Below, piece after piece: positions 35,637 to 45,333 of a DNA stretch of 64,000 bases. The stretch is from Phycisphaerae bacterium. GTDB taxonomy: Bacteria > Planctomycetota > Phycisphaerae > Tepidisphaerales > Tepidisphaeraceae. The stretch is taken from NCBI GenBank assembly GCA_026004655.1, contig BPJO01000007.1, forward strand, positions 118,290-182,289, read 5' to 3'. Every line of letters starts with the position of its first letter. Position 1 is the stretch's first letter. The notes beneath the pieces were generated by a model, which saw nothing but the letters and a program-made list of their open reading frames with translations, had not been told where the DNA came from and ran no database searches. The position numbers were made by a program, and so were the translations under genes.

Positions 35637-35774
35637 ATGCGTCTAAACATTTCCGGACCGCAAAACGCGTCAGAATCGTTAAATCCTGCGCAAATTAACG
35701 GTACGGAATCGGGCAAGCCTTCAACCGGTTGCTCGAAAACTAAGCTGAGGTTCAGATCGGTCGATCTTGTATAA
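35637..35774 (+). CDS. Possible 45-aa leader or small protein
   Basis: A strong GGAGGGGG site sits 3 nt before an ATG opening MRLNISGPQNASESLNP, ending at a TAA at 35774, 49 bp before the sugar transferase start. The sequence is polar and not recognised. The opening is faintly like planctomycete FlgM proteins, but no FlgM core follows in any frame. It could be a leader peptide. The ribosome site is the main support. Confidence 0.35.
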   Translation: MRLNISGPQNASESLNPAQINGTESGKPSTGCSKTKLRFRSVDLV

Positions 35775-35823
35775 GCCGGATCGGTTTGGAACGATCGTCA
35801 GCGTCTGGGATGGGAGAGAATGT

Positions 35824-36984
35824 ATGGTCAAGGATTCTGCTCGGTCAACTGCTGCGCGGCATCACAAACCCTTGGGGCAACATCGACGTCTTCATGAAAT
35901 GTATTTTCCGAAGCAATTGTTGTCCGTGATTCGTCGGGAACGTGCACGGGCGGACCGTCAAAAAGGTCGATTCACTTTGGTCATGTTCAGACCGGTTCCT
36001 GCCAAAGGACGCTGGGCAACGTTGCGATTATCACGGGTGGTATTGGACCAGATGCGGGCCACCGACGAGATCGGACAGTTCGACCGTCATACGGTTTGTG
36101 TGATTTTGCCCGATACCGCTCCGGAAGGGGCGATGAAGTTGATCGAACGGGTCAGCGAATCGGCCAAATCCCGGGGAATGGGTGTTGAACCGACGGTGTA
36201 TACGTATCCGACCGATTGGTTGAATTCGCGTCACTCGGATGATTCGGATCGAAATAATTCAGATCCACCTTCCGATTCAGACCCGTCTCGGGTGGCTGAA
36301 TGGGTACGCCGAGCCGAGACGACGGGATCATCAGGATCGGATCCTCATCTGAATATAATTCCCTTGGAATCATTGTTGGAACAGCGACCGGGAAAACTCA
36401 AACGAATGATCGATATCGTGGTGGCTTCGATGGTGCTGATCGTCGCATGGCCGGTCATGGTCCTGATCGCGATCTTAATCAAGCTGACCAGTGAAGGTCC
36501 GGTGATTTTCAAACAATGGCGTTCGGGATTGGGCGGACGACCATTTGAGATTTACAAGTTCCGGACCATGTGCGTCAATGCCGATTCCATGAAGGCTCAG
36601 CTACGGTCGAAGTCGGAACAGGACGGGCCTGCATTCAAAATGACTCATGATCCGAGAGTAACCAGGATCGGCGCGTTATTAAGAAAAACAAGTCTGGACG
36701 AGCTACCTCAGCTTTTCAATGTTCTGAAAGGGGATATGAGCCTGGTGGGTCCGCGTCCGCTTCCACTGGACGAGCAGGCACAATGCGACCAATGGCATCG
36801 TGGGCGATTAGATGTTATACCCGGGTTGACTTGTATCTGGCAGGTGAAAGGTCGGAGTCGGGTGTCGTTTGAGGAATGGATGCGGATGGACCTGAGTTAC
36901 ATCAAACGATACCGTGTTTGGGAAGACCTTAAACTGATCTTTGCCACTGTTCCTGCGGTAATTCTTCGTCGTGGCGCCAAATAA
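35824..36984 (+). CDS. Undecaprenyl-phosphate sugar phosphotransferase with GGDEF-like N-terminus
   Basis: 386 aa from the ATG at 35824, after GGGAGAGAA. Residues about 25-150 resemble a GGDEF/cyclase fold (RERARADRQKGRFTLVMF, MRATDEIGQFDRHTVCVILP), but GQFDRHTV stands where GGDEF should be, so it is degenerate. A low-complexity linker rich in Ser/Asp follows. The C-terminal bacterial sugar transferase domain has one hydrophobic helix (IDIVVASMVLIVAWPVMVLI), KFRTM, LRKTSLDELPQLFNVL, GDMSLVGPRP and PGLTCIWQV, all canonical. It starts exopolysaccharide repeat synthesis by loading a hexose-1-phosphate onto the lipid carrier. Partner of the upstream co-polymerase. Confidence 0.9.
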   Translation: MVKDSARSTAARHHKPLGQHRRLHEMYFPKQLLSVIRRERARADRQKGRFTLVMFRPVPAKGRWATLRLSRVVLDQMRATDEIGQFDRHTVCVILPDTAPEGAMKLIERVSESAKSRGMGVEPTVYTYPTDWLNSRHSDDSDRNNSDPPSDSDPSRVAEWVRRAETTGSSGSDPHLNIIPLESLLEQRPGKLKRMIDIVVASMVLIVAWPVMVLIAILIKLTSEGPVIFKQWRSGLGGRPFEIYKFRTMCVNADSMKAQLRSKSEQDGPAFKMTHDPRVTRIGALLRKTSLDELPQLFNVLKGDMSLVGPRPLPLDEQAQCDQWHRGRLDVIPGLTCIWQVKGRSRVSFEEWMRMDLSYIKRYRVWEDLKLIFATVPAVILRRGAK

Positions 36985-37006
36985 TTCTGTGTAATCACAG
37001 CAAAAA

Positions 37007-37022
37007 TGTTCCACGTGGAACA
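37007..37022. promoter_or_regulatory. parS: parS chromosome-partition site
   Basis: TGTTCCACGTGGAACA is identical to the conserved bacterial parS palindrome bound by ParB. The dyad extends to a perfect 20 bp (37005-37024). It lies in the non-coding space after the sugar transferase. parS sites cluster near the replication origin, so this segment is probably ori-proximal, though no parA, parB or dnaA gene is in the window. Confidence 0.88.
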
Positions 37023-37073
37023 TTGAGGTCGGGATATCTCGTTTTTGGTTCTCAGAAACCGTTGACCCGTCCA

Positions 37074-37334
37074 TCAAATAAGTTGTCGACGGTGAGATCG
37101 AATCGCCCAGTACAATATGATTCCGAGCGAAGCCCACAATTCCTGCCGGAAAAACAGAGAATCAGACTCGGTGGAAGCCGAACCGGAAGCAATTCGAACA
37201 TCCATAGAATGGTAGGAATCGATCGACCTTGAAGAGTCGAACCTGTCGGTGACGAGGGGGCAGGTCAAGAGAGTGATTATCAACGTCATTCCCATCAATC
37301 CGATCAACATCCTTCTCACGGAAAGCCCTTTCAA
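37074..37334 (-). CDS. Possible small membrane protein
   Basis: 86 aa with a signal-like or TM segment (MLIGLMGMTLIITLLTCPLV, residues 9-28) and a second weaker hydrophobic stretch near the C-terminus (ASLGIILYWAI). No family recognised and no strong ribosome site. It occupies most of the 471-bp space between the sugar transferase and guaA. The remainder (36985-37073 and 37335-37455) holds parS and the presumed guaA promoter. Confidence 0.35.
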   Translation of the reverse strand: MKGLSVRRMLIGLMGMTLIITLLTCPLVTDRFDSSRSIDSYHSMDVRIASGSASTESDSLFFRQELWASLGIILYWAIRSHRRQLI

Positions 37335-37455
37335 TGGTCTACCAAGGAATTTTTTGAGGACCAGGAATTAAGAAAAGGTGAAAAATCGTCTCTAAAGGTT
37401 TTAATCATTCTTTCAGGATTTTGCTTTTCAGACCGGATTCCGGTATCTCTGCCTT

Positions 37456-39027
37456 ATGAAACATGCTGAAGTAATTCCGATTCTCGACTTCGGTTCGCAG
37501 TACGCCCAGCTGATCGCCAGGCGTGTACGGGAAAAAGGGGTGTACAGCGAACTAGTTCGGCCTGATATTTCCGTCGAGGAACTCCAGAAACTGAACCCCA
37601 AGGGGATTATCCTTTCCGGTGGACCGTCGAGCGTATATGAGCCCGATGCCCCACGTTGTGATCCTCAGATTTTTGATCTGGGTGTTCCGGTGATGGGGAT
37701 CTGCTACGGGATGCAGCTGGGGGCGCAAGTCCTAGGAGGACAGGTCCGAGCTGCCCAGGCACGAGAATACGGTCGATCGCATTTGCATGTCCTTGTGGAC
37801 GATCCGTTTGTCAAAGGGTTGCCTCAGGAAACCACCGTCTGGATGAGTCACGGGGACCAGGTCAACACACTCGGAGAGGATTTTGTTCCTTTAGCGACAA
37901 CTCCGACCTGTCCGATCGCTGCGGTTCGTCATAAAACCAAACCTTTCTTCGGTGTGCAGTTTCATCCCGAAGTCACGCATACCCCGCGTGGAGACGTGCT
38001 TTTCCACAATTTTCTTTACGAGATCTGTCAATGCACGGGCCAATGGACGATGGGCAATTTTGTTGATGCCACCATCGACCGGATCCGCCAACAGGTCGGT
38101 CGGTCACGGGTGATTTGCGGGTTATCGGGAGGGGTCGATTCGTCGGTGGCAGCTGCCCTGATTCACAAAGCAATCGGTCCGCAGTTGACCTGTATTTTCG
38201 TGGACAACGGTCTGTTGCGTAAAAACGAACGAACGCTGGTCGAAACCACTTTCCGTGATCACTTTCACATCGATCTTCGGGTCAACGACGCTAGTCAGCA
38301 GTTTCTCTCGGAACTGAGAGGCGTTACGGATCCTCAGCAGAAACGAAAGATCATTGGTAAAGAGTTTATCGAAGCCTTCAAACGGACCGCCCGGGAACTT
38401 CAGGAACAAGCTGTCGAGAATCATGAATCGGAAATCCGGTTTTTGGCGCAGGGGACGCTTTATCCGGACGTGATCGAATCCGGTCACGGTTATGCTGGAA
38501 CGGCTGCGAATATCAAATTGCATCACAACGTGGGGGGGTTGCCCGAACAACTCGGGTTTGAACTGGTCGAACCTTTGAGAGAGCTGTTCAAGGATGAAGT
38601 CAGAAAAGTCGGTGAAGCTTTGGGGCTTCCGGAAGAGATCGTGTGGCGTCATCCGTTCCCGGGTCCCGGATTAGCCGTCCGTGTCATCGGTGAAGTCACG
38701 CCCGAACGTCTGCGCGTTCTACGCGACGCCGACGAGATTGTTCTTGAAGAACTGGTGGCTGCCAATTTGTATCGTCACACCAGTCAGGTTTTTGCCGTGC
38801 TTCTACCGATCGGGACAGTCGGTGTCATGGGAGATGCGCGCAGTTATGATTCGGTCATCGCGATCCGCGCGGTCGAAAGTCAGGACTTTATGACAGCCGA
38901 CTGGTCACGACTGCCTTATGACGTACTGGCGGTTATGAGCAACCGGATCATCAACGAAGTTCGGGGTGTCAATCGGGTGGTGTACGACATTTCGAGCAAA
39001 CCCCCAGCAACCATCGAATGGGAATAA
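37456..39027 (+). CDS. guaA: GMP synthase (glutamine-hydrolysing)
   Basis: 523 aa, full family length. The N-terminal class I glutamine amidotransferase has nucleophile GICYGMQLG and FHPEVTHT (His/Glu). The ATP pyrophosphatase P-loop is [12 protein letters not shown]. The C-terminal dimerisation domain ends [16 protein letters not shown], the usual GuaA terminus. It converts XMP to GMP in the cytoplasm. A small membrane protein gene begins at the base after its stop. Confidence 0.98.
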   Translation: MKHAEVIPILDFGSQYAQLIARRVREKGVYSELVRPDISVEELQKLNPKGIILSGGPSSVYEPDAPRCDPQIFDLGVPVMGICYGMQLGAQVLGGQVRAAQAREYGRSHLHVLVDDPFVKGLPQETTVWMSHGDQVNTLGEDFVPLATTPTCPIAAVRHKTKPFFGVQFHPEVTHTPRGDVLFHNFLYEICQCTGQWTMGNFVDATIDRIRQQVGRSRVICGLSGGVDSSVAAALIHKAIGPQLTCIFVDNGLLRKNERTLVETTFRDHFHIDLRVNDASQQFLSELRGVTDPQQKRKIIGKEFIEAFKRTARELQEQAVENHESEIRFLAQGTLYPDVIESGHGYAGTAANIKLHHNVGGLPEQLGFELVEPLRELFKDEVRKVGEALGLPEEIVWRHPFPGPGLAVRVIGEVTPERLRVLRDADEIVLEELVAANLYRHTSQVFAVLLPIGTVGVMGDARSYDSVIAIRAVESQDFMTADWSRLPYDVLAVMSNRIINEVRGVNRVVYDISSKPPATIEWE

Positions 39028-39285
39028 ATGCATTATCGGTCCGACGCGATCGACGATACCCTGTCCCTGAAAGGAATGATGAAACTCAAACGACGAAAAT
39101 GGGTCGCGATATTCGCACTGGGCATCGCGGGTATCATGCTTTGGCTCGAACGAGATCAGTTGTCTCGCGGTAGCGGAGAATCATGGTTCTGGATCATTGT
39201 TGCGGTGCTAGCGGGGGTGTTGGCGGTGTTGGAACTGATTGGTTTCGGGACGCGTCATTCCGAAGACCAATCGTCACCAAAATAA
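39028..39285 (+). CDS. Small two-TM membrane protein (unknown)
   Basis: 85 aa, ATG directly after the guaA stop; an internal start at the MMKLKRRKW methionines is possible. Two hydrophobic helices (WVAIFALGIAGIMLWL and WFWIIVAVLAGVLAVLELI) are joined by a short polar loop, with a charged tail. Probably co-transcribed with guaA. No family recognised. Confidence 0.6.
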   Translation: MHYRSDAIDDTLSLKGMMKLKRRKWVAIFALGIAGIMLWLERDQLSRGSGESWFWIIVAVLAGVLAVLELIGFGTRHSEDQSSPK

Positions 39286-39638
39286 AACCGCTCTGCGTCA
39301 AACTGACTTTGAAAAATATACTCAAAACGTGATTTTATAATTGGACCGAACTGTTTCATATTGCATAGTATTTAAAGCAGTCAGAAAACACGACCGGTGC
39401 TCGGGCCGGATCATACGTGAAGCCGATGACGACGAATCTGCCTGAAGGTGCGATTGATGCGTCACGCTTCAAGTAACGGCAAGCGCAAATTGCCGATTCC
39501 GACGATAGCACAGCGTGAAAAGAAGACTGCAATCCAATTTGGGTCCGCTTGCGACCTTGCTATGACACGCAGAAATGCGCCAGCGAGATCACAAGCGGAT
39601 TTTTTGTTGCACCGACGGACGATTTTTCCACGAATCGA
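39286..39638. other. Non-coding region between convergent units
   Basis: 353 bp. An open frame at 39448-39678 (76 aa, very basic) has no homology I recognise, no ribosome site and overlaps the oxidoreductase 3' end, so I do not call it. A short CGGCA/TGCCG inverted repeat near 39477-39496 is the only structure seen. Confidence 0.45.
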
Positions 39639-40889
39639 TCATCTTTTCAGAGTGGGCAAATCTCCCAGAACCGCTTGAACACACCGTCCGGCCGAGGCGA
39701 ATGCCCCGTTGATCGATGCAAAATCACAATGATCTCCCGCAACGTACAACCCCGGTCGGATGCGGGGATTGATCCAGACCGGTTGCATCCGGTCCGGAGA
39801 CTGCAAAGGCAACGCCCGGGGCAAGGTGTAGGTTTTGATGTGCCTCCAACCATGTGCGACCGGACCGTACCATTGAACCAATTGCTCGATCACTTTCTGC
39901 TCGAGATTCTGTTGATCGGTTCCCAGTACCGTGCAAGAAATCAAAGCCCCCGGCCTGGATAGGTATTCAGGACAAACATCACTCAGTACGCACAAATGCT
40001 GGACAGGATGATCAGGTTCGGTATTGAGCACAAGGATCGGTCTGTTAACTGGCGACTTTTCGGCCAGGAAATAAAGACACGTGGTCCCGACCCATGGGTC
40101 CGAACGGGGCAAATCGGTTGGGATCAGTTTCGACGCGCTAGTCGCTTCGGTAGCGACGACAATCGCGTCCGCAGAAAGACTATAACCGTTGTCGAGTTTG
40201 ACCTGACCCTGTTCGATCGAAACAACCCGGCTATTGAGGTGAACTGTTTCGGGAGGGATCTGGTGCACGAGTTGGTCGATGATCGATTGCATGCCGCGAG
40301 CGGGGAGGGTGGCGTTTCCACGGGCGAACATCCTGAAAGTGAACTCAAAGACCCGACTGGTAGTCTGCAGCTGATGTTCTAAAAATACGCCTCCATAAAA
40401 CGGACGAAAAAAGTTTTGAATAATCTGGTCCGAAAACCCCCTTCGACGGAGGTATTCAAGGGTAGAGGTGTTGTCCTGGTAAAGATCGGTCCATTCTCGA
40501 TTGAGCAGATTATTCCTCAGCCTGATGATTCGGATTTTGTCACCAAGACTCGCCAGGGGTGAGAAAATTGTTTTGATCGAGGAAAAAGGCCTTCGGAAGG
40601 GGTCGATCCATTCATAGAATCGGTTATTGGCGCGAATCAGGGCACCGGGAATAAAGGATTGCAAACGGAGTTGTGCGTGGTCGATGAGCGCTGCCGCTTC
40701 GGGGTAGCTATCGAGATAGACTTGGAATCCACGATCGAGGGTGATTCCGTCGATCTGATCGCTGCCACAGCGTCCTCCGAACCGGGAAGATGCCTCGAAC
40801 AAGCAGAATGGTACGCCTGACCGATGAAGCCGGACCGCGCAAGCCAGTCCTGCCAGACCGCCACCGATAATCACCACGTTTTTTTTCAT
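39639..40889 (-). CDS. FAD-dependent amine oxidase / phytoene-desaturase-like protein
   Basis: 416 aa. The N-terminal dinucleotide motif VVIIGGGLAGLACAVRL is followed by FEASSRFGGRC (GG doublet), and a C-terminal FAD motif YVAGDHCDFASINGAFASG-like ends in INGAFASAGRC. The family contains protoporphyrinogen oxidase, carotenoid desaturases and squalene-associated FAD desaturases. A substrate cannot be assigned, and no carotenoid or hopanoid genes are adjacent. Monocistronic and convergent with guaA's small partner. Confidence 0.85.
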   Translation of the reverse strand: MKKNVVIIGGGLAGLACAVRLHRSGVPFCLFEASSRFGGRCGSDQIDGITLDRGFQVYLDSYPEAAALIDHAQLRLQSFIPGALIRANNRFYEWIDPFRRPFSSIKTIFSPLASLGDKIRIIRLRNNLLNREWTDLYQDNTSTLEYLRRRGFSDQIIQNFFRPFYGGVFLEHQLQTTSRVFEFTFRMFARGNATLPARGMQSIIDQLVHQIPPETVHLNSRVVSIEQGQVKLDNGYSLSADAIVVATEATSASKLIPTDLPRSDPWVGTTCLYFLAEKSPVNRPILVLNTEPDHPVQHLCVLSDVCPEYLSRPGALISCTVLGTDQQNLEQKVIEQLVQWYGPVAHGWRHIKTYTLPRALPLQSPDRMQPVWINPRIRPGLYVAGDHCDFASINGAFASAGRCVQAVLGDLPTLKR

Positions 40890-41070
40890 GTCCGTTACTC
40901 AGTTTAGGACAAGAGCATTCAAGCGAAAAGAGGAGGTATTTGATGAATGTGAATCGTTTTAAGTCTATGATATATAATGATTTAAAATCAAATACCTAGT
41001 TCCATCTAGGATTTGTAGGATTTTCGAGCTTGCCTTTTTCCCCGGATTATCTCTATATTGAGCAAGAGAT

Positions 41071-42762
41071 ATGAATTTTGACGAAAAAATGACCAAAAAC
41101 GAGCACATCAAGCGTGCCAAAGACGGGCTTGATGTGTGGAACGACATCTTCCGATATGCCAAAGAAGGATATTCCTCGATCCAGGAAGATGACTTTGCCC
41201 GAATGCGCTGGTTCGGGATCTACCAACAAAAGCCCAACGAAGGGCATTTCATGTGGCGGATTCGGATCTCAGGCGGACGACTCAAACCCTGGCAACTGCG
41301 CGAAATCGCCAAAGTCGCTAACGACTACGGCAGGGGGTTCGGGGATGTGACCACAAGACAGTGCATCCAGCTTCACTGGATGACCATAGAATCCTTCCCC
41401 GATGCGCTGGAACGGATCGGAAACAAAGCCGGCCTGTACACCCAATTTGCCTGTGGAGACACACCCCGCAACGTCTGCTCGTGTCCGTTGTCGGGATTAC
41501 TGAAAAATGAAATCGTGGACGTGGGCAATCTCCCCAAACAGTTGTCGGACATGTTCAAAAATCTGGGGAAGGAGTTCAGTAATCTTCCCCGGAAGTTTAA
41601 GACGACCATCAGTGGATGCCCGCTTCATTGCAACCAGCCTCAGATCAACGATATCGGGGCGTTCGGTGTGAAACGGGTACGCAACGGGGTCGAAGAACGC
41701 GGTTTGGGGATCAGTGTCGGTGGGGGGCTTTCATCCACACCCCATTTTGGTCAGTCCCTTCGTGTGTTTGTTCCCGAATCCAAACTTCAGGAACAAGTTC
41801 CTGCAATTTGGAAAGGGATCTGTGAGATTTTCCGTGACGCTGACGAGCTACGGTACAAACGGATCCGGGCGCGATTGAAGTTTTTGGTGGCCGACCGGGG
41901 TTGGGAGTGGGTCCGGAACGAGCTAGAACGACGGATCGGGTTTGAACTGGAACACGACGAGCAGATCGTTGCCCCGAAGGGTGCATTGCACACCGACCAC
42001 ATGGGCATCGGGGAGCAGAAAAACGGACAATATTATGTCGGAATCCCGATCGAACGGGGTCGCTGGACGGCCGCTCAGATGCACGCGGTGGCCGACCTGG
42101 CCGAGAAATACGGCACTCCCGATGTCGAAGTGCGTCTGTCTCAGAAACAGAACGTGATCATCACGGACGTTCCCAAGAACAACGTCGAGGATCTGGTCAA
42201 ATCATTGCAGTCGTGCGGATTGGATCCACACGCGCCGCTTTGGCGTCATAATCTGATTTCCTGCACCGGAACGCAGTTCTGCAACCTGGCTGTGGTAGAA
42301 ACCAAACAGCGGGCCTACGAAATCCTCCAGTACCTCGAGGAAAAGGTTGAGCTGGATTCACCGATCATGCTCAGCATTTCCGGGTGTCCTAATTCCTGCG
42401 CTCAATATCAGGTAGCCGATATCGGTCTGACCGGGACCAAATCTCAGTGGAATGGCGAAAAAGTCGATGCATATGACCTGTGCGTCGGTGGACGAATGGG
42501 AGAAAATCCCGAGTTCGTTCGAACCCTCTTCGAGAAGGTGCCTACACCGATCATTCATCGTCAGATCGAAGGGGTCGTCCGGGCTTATCTATCCAACCGG
42601 TTGAACCCCGTGACCGATGATGATCCGGAAACATTCCGTGATTTTGTTGATCGTGTGCCTCTGGATCAGTTACGTGAATGGAGCAAGATTCCGGAATGGA
42701 CGCCTCCTCCTCCCAAACAAAAGCGGGTTGCCCAACCCCCCAAATCAGCCGCGACCTGCTGA
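41071..42762 (+). CDS. Ferredoxin-dependent nitrite/sulfite reductase
   Basis: 563 aa, typical of NirA/Sir. Two ferredoxin-like half-domains and two siroheme half-domains alternate. The siroheme-4Fe4S cysteines are CTGTQFC (about 397 and 403) and SGCPNSC (about 439 and 443). TTRQCIQLHW and SGCPLHCNQ are further hallmarks of assimilatory nitrite reductase. It reduces nitrite to ammonium (or sulfite to sulfide) with six electrons from ferredoxin. The convergent ABC transporter is of the nitrate/sulfonate class, which suits either. A short inverted repeat CCTAG-6 nt-CTAGG lies 61 bp upstream (40995-41010). Confidence 0.9.
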   Translation: MNFDEKMTKNEHIKRAKDGLDVWNDIFRYAKEGYSSIQEDDFARMRWFGIYQQKPNEGHFMWRIRISGGRLKPWQLREIAKVANDYGRGFGDVTTRQCIQLHWMTIESFPDALERIGNKAGLYTQFACGDTPRNVCSCPLSGLLKNEIVDVGNLPKQLSDMFKNLGKEFSNLPRKFKTTISGCPLHCNQPQINDIGAFGVKRVRNGVEERGLGISVGGGLSSTPHFGQSLRVFVPESKLQEQVPAIWKGICEIFRDADELRYKRIRARLKFLVADRGWEWVRNELERRIGFELEHDEQIVAPKGALHTDHMGIGEQKNGQYYVGIPIERGRWTAAQMHAVADLAEKYGTPDVEVRLSQKQNVIITDVPKNNVEDLVKSLQSCGLDPHAPLWRHNLISCTGTQFCNLAVVETKQRAYEILQYLEEKVELDSPIMLSISGCPNSCAQYQVADIGLTGTKSQWNGEKVDAYDLCVGGRMGENPEFVRTLFEKVPTPIIHRQIEGVVRAYLSNRLNPVTDDDPETFRDFVDRVPLDQLREWSKIPEWTPPPPKQKRVAQPPKSAATC

Positions 42763-42783
42763 GATTGGGTTGTTTGTGTGATT

Positions 42784-43563
42784 TCAGGTAATCAGCCCGA
42801 ATCGTCTGTGGACCCGTTGTTCCAGTTTGGCTAGCAACCACCGATCGACGGCCATTCCGACTATAATCATCACGAGCATGACGGCGACCACTTGGTGAAC
42901 GTCAGCAAAGCTTCGTCCTAGTTCCAGCAGATACCCCAGCCCGTGGTTGCGGGTCGCTAGGATCAACTCCCCCCCCATCAATGACCGCCAGGCAAACGAG
43001 AATCCCTGACGCAGACTGCTGGCAAAGACCGGTGCACTGGCCGGTAAGAGAATGTAACGATAATAGTTCAGTCCCCGTGCGCCCAACATCGTCCCGGCCC
43101 GGTGATAAATCGGAGGGACCGTCCAAAGACCATCCCGCATCGAAATCGCGATCGCAAACGTGCTGCCCATGACCAGCACAAACATCATCGCCTGTTCGGT
43201 CAATCCGAAACTCAAAATCCCCAAGGGAACCCAGCAAACGCTCGGAAGCGTCTGGACCCCCAACAAAACCGGTCCAAACGCCCGATTCAACACCGTAAAA
43301 CGCCAAAGCAGGACCCCGACCAACGTGCCTAGCATCAGTGAAATCGCAAAACCGATCGACAAACGAACCAGACTGACCACCAGCGCGGGTCCGAGTTGCT
43401 CGGTCAGGTCCCACAATGCTTTGATCACATGTGACGGAGCGGGAAATACATAATCCCGCCAACCGATCAACCTATATCCCGCTTCCCATATCCCCAGCAA
43501 GCTGACCCAGATCAGCAGGTTTGCGAGGTTTCCAGAACTCGTCAGCCAGTTCTTTATTGACAC
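42784..43563 (-). CDS. ABC transporter permease, nitrate/sulfonate/taurine type
   Basis: 259 aa with six predicted TM helices. The EAA loop is visible as AGTMLGARGLNYYRYILLPA. This is the BPD_transp_1 family of SsuC/TauC/NrtB permeases. Its start overlaps the ATPase gene by 92 bp, more than usual; the first TM helix lies inside the overlap, so a later start would lose it. Last gene of the three-gene unit. Confidence 0.9.
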   Translation of the reverse strand: MSIKNWLTSSGNLANLLIWVSLLGIWEAGYRLIGWRDYVFPAPSHVIKALWDLTEQLGPALVVSLVRLSIGFAISLMLGTLVGVLLWRFTVLNRAFGPVLLGVQTLPSVCWVPLGILSFGLTEQAMMFVLVMGSTFAIAISMRDGLWTVPPIYHRAGTMLGARGLNYYRYILLPASAPVFASSLRQGFSFAWRSLMGGELILATRNHGLGYLLELGRSFADVHQVVAVMLVMIIVGMAVDRWLLAKLEQRVHRRFGLIT

Positions 43564-44311
43564 GATTTACCTCATCTTCAATTTCTGTTCGAACTATCCG
43601 CACGATCTCGGCAATGTCACGTGAATCGAATTGACGAGGGTGTGGAAGGTCGATCCGGATTTCTCGACGAACCCGTCCCGGATGAGCATGCAGAACGATC
43701 ACCCGGTCGGCCAGACGGACCGCTTCCCCGACCGAATGGGTTACAAAAAAAATTGTCTTTTTGGTCGCGTCCCAGATCTCCTGAAGTTGTTCGTGCATCA
43801 ACGTTCGCGTCTGGGCGTCCAAGGCCGCAAACGGTTCGTCCATTAAAAGCACCGCAGGATTAAGAATCAGCGCCCGGGCGATCGCCACCCGCTGGCGCAT
43901 GCCCCCCGATAACTGGTGGATCAACTTGTTGGCGCTATGTGATAAATGAACCATTTTCAGCGCCTCGGCCACGCGGTCTTCTCGTTCGGACCGGGCAATA
44001 CCCTTCATTTTCAATCCGAACTCCACGTTCTGAGCCGCAGTCATCCAGGGGAAAAGACCGTGTTCCTGGAAGACGACCGCCCGTTCCGGACCGGGAGATA
44101 CGACCGGTCGGTCGTCCAGAAGCACCCGACCCTGATCCGGTTTCAACATTCCTGCGGCTAGATTCAACAACGTGCTTTTTCCGCACCCACTCGGACCGAC
44201 CACGACCACAAACTCCCCCGGTGCACATCGGATCGTGATGTCCTGAACTGCCCATCGCTCTCCGACGGAATAGCGCTTGGAAACCCCGATCAACTCCAGC
44301 TTTCCGGTCAT
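43472..44311 (-). CDS. ABC transporter ATP-binding protein, nitrate/sulfonate/taurine type
   Basis: 279 aa. Walker A GPSGCGKST, signature LSGGMRQRV, Walker B VLLMDEPFAALD and the H-loop FVTHSVGEA are intact, closest in style to SsuB/TauB/NrtD. Its ATG overlaps the binding-protein stop (ATGA at 44308-44311), indicating translational coupling. The C-terminal helix overlaps the permease gene. It energises uptake of nitrate, nitrite or an organosulfonate. Confidence 0.93.
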   Translation of the reverse strand: MTGKLELIGVSKRYSVGERWAVQDITIRCAPGEFVVVVGPSGCGKSTLLNLAAGMLKPDQGRVLLDDRPVVSPGPERAVVFQEHGLFPWMTAAQNVEFGLKMKGIARSEREDRVAEALKMVHLSHSANKLIHQLSGGMRQRVAIARALILNPAVLLMDEPFAALDAQTRTLMHEQLQEIWDATKKTIFFVTHSVGEAVRLADRVIVLHAHPGRVRREIRIDLPHPRQFDSRDIAEIVRIVRTEIEDEVNRVNKELADEFWKPRKPADLGQLAGDMGSGI

Positions 44312-45333
44312 CGGGTTTCCTCGTGACGAACTTGATCCAGAATCGTCGTATCGATCAGACCTTCTAGAGAACCGATCTGACGAGAGAATCCCAAATCATA
44401 AGACCACTGATTCATGGATTGTAAGGATTCTGCAAGCGGTTCATCCGTGAACGATACGCGTGAGATAGCTTGTTCCAAGACTTCCGGGGGCAATGACTTC
44501 TGTGTCAGTTTGAACAGGGCTTCTGAAAGTTGTGAAATATAGGAACCAGGATTCTGATCGAGTCGTTGTGTCCACCGGTGATGTACGCGGAGAAACTTCT
44601 TGACCGTTTCGGGATATTTTTCAAGAAACCTTGGCGTGGTGGTGACTAATGTCAGAACAAACTGCTTGTCAGGCCAGAGGTCTTTTTCTTCCAGAACGAG
44701 TCTGGCACCGGTTTGGGCTATCAAAAGGGCTCCCCACGGTTCAGGAACCCAGGCAGCGTCTATCTGACCCCGTTCCATCATGTTTCGTTGTTCGGCATTG
44801 GGAACCGGAACAACATTGCTGACATCTCCGATGGCCTGTTGAAGAAAATGACGTGCGGAAATGTCCTGAGTATTTCCGACCTGGGGGGTTGCCAGTCGTT
44901 TGCCTTTCAGGTCGGTGAGGCTACGAACCCCAGAAGCCTCGGTGGCGACTAAAACGACCCCGTTTTTGGCGGATCCGCTGATGACGCGAATGGCCTGACC
45001 TCGCGAACGAACATGGGCAGAGATGACCGGTCCGGGACCGACATATGCCAGATCGATTTCCCCGGCATTCAGGGCTTCGATTAACGCAGGACCGGCATTG
45101 AAAACTCGCGTCTCAAGCTTGGTCGGGGCTAAGGCTTGTTCCAGTTCTCCGCTGGCCAAACCCAGAATCGCTTGGGCGTGCGTCAGGTTGGCAAAATATC
45201 CGACCCGTACGACCGAAGGGGATTCGGATGAACTTTGATCGGAAAAAGTAGATTTTTCGTTGCAGGCGGTTCCTGAAAACGACAGCAACAGGATTCCTGC
45301 CCACACGACAATCTCAAGAAATGGACGGCTCAT
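44308..45333 (-). CDS. ABC transporter substrate-binding lipoprotein (NMT1/SsuA-like)
   Basis: 341 aa from MSRPFLEIVVW; a start at 45348 is also possible. A signal peptide with a lipobox-like SGTAC suggests attachment to the membrane. The mature domain has VRVGYFANLTHAQAILGL, the usual opening of the aliphatic sulfonate/nitrate binding fold, plus LAYVGPGPVISAH and DLKGKRLATPQVGNTQD. First gene of the transporter unit. Next to a nitrite/sulfite reductase, the ligand could be nitrate/nitrite or a sulfonate; residues alone do not settle it. Confidence 0.88.
   Translation of the reverse strand: MSRPFLEIVVWAGILLLSFSGTACNEKSTFSDQSSSESPSVVRVGYFANLTHAQAILGLASGELEQALAPTKLETRVFNAGPALIEALNAGEIDLAYVGPGPVISAHVRSRGQAIRVISGSAKNGVVLVATEASGVRSLTDLKGKRLATPQVGNTQDISARHFLQQAIGDVSNVVPVPNAEQRNMMERGQIDAAWVPEPWGALLIAQTGARLVLEEKDLWPDKQFVLTLVTTTPRFLEKYPETVKKFLRVHHRWTQRLDQNPGSYISQLSEALFKLTQKSLPPEVLEQAISRVSFTDEPLAESLQSMNQWSYDLGFSRQIGSLEGLIDTTILDQVRHEETR

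Noticed and set aside
39448..39678. 76-aa basic open frame
   Set aside because: No ribosome site, overlaps the neighbouring gene end, no homology recognised.
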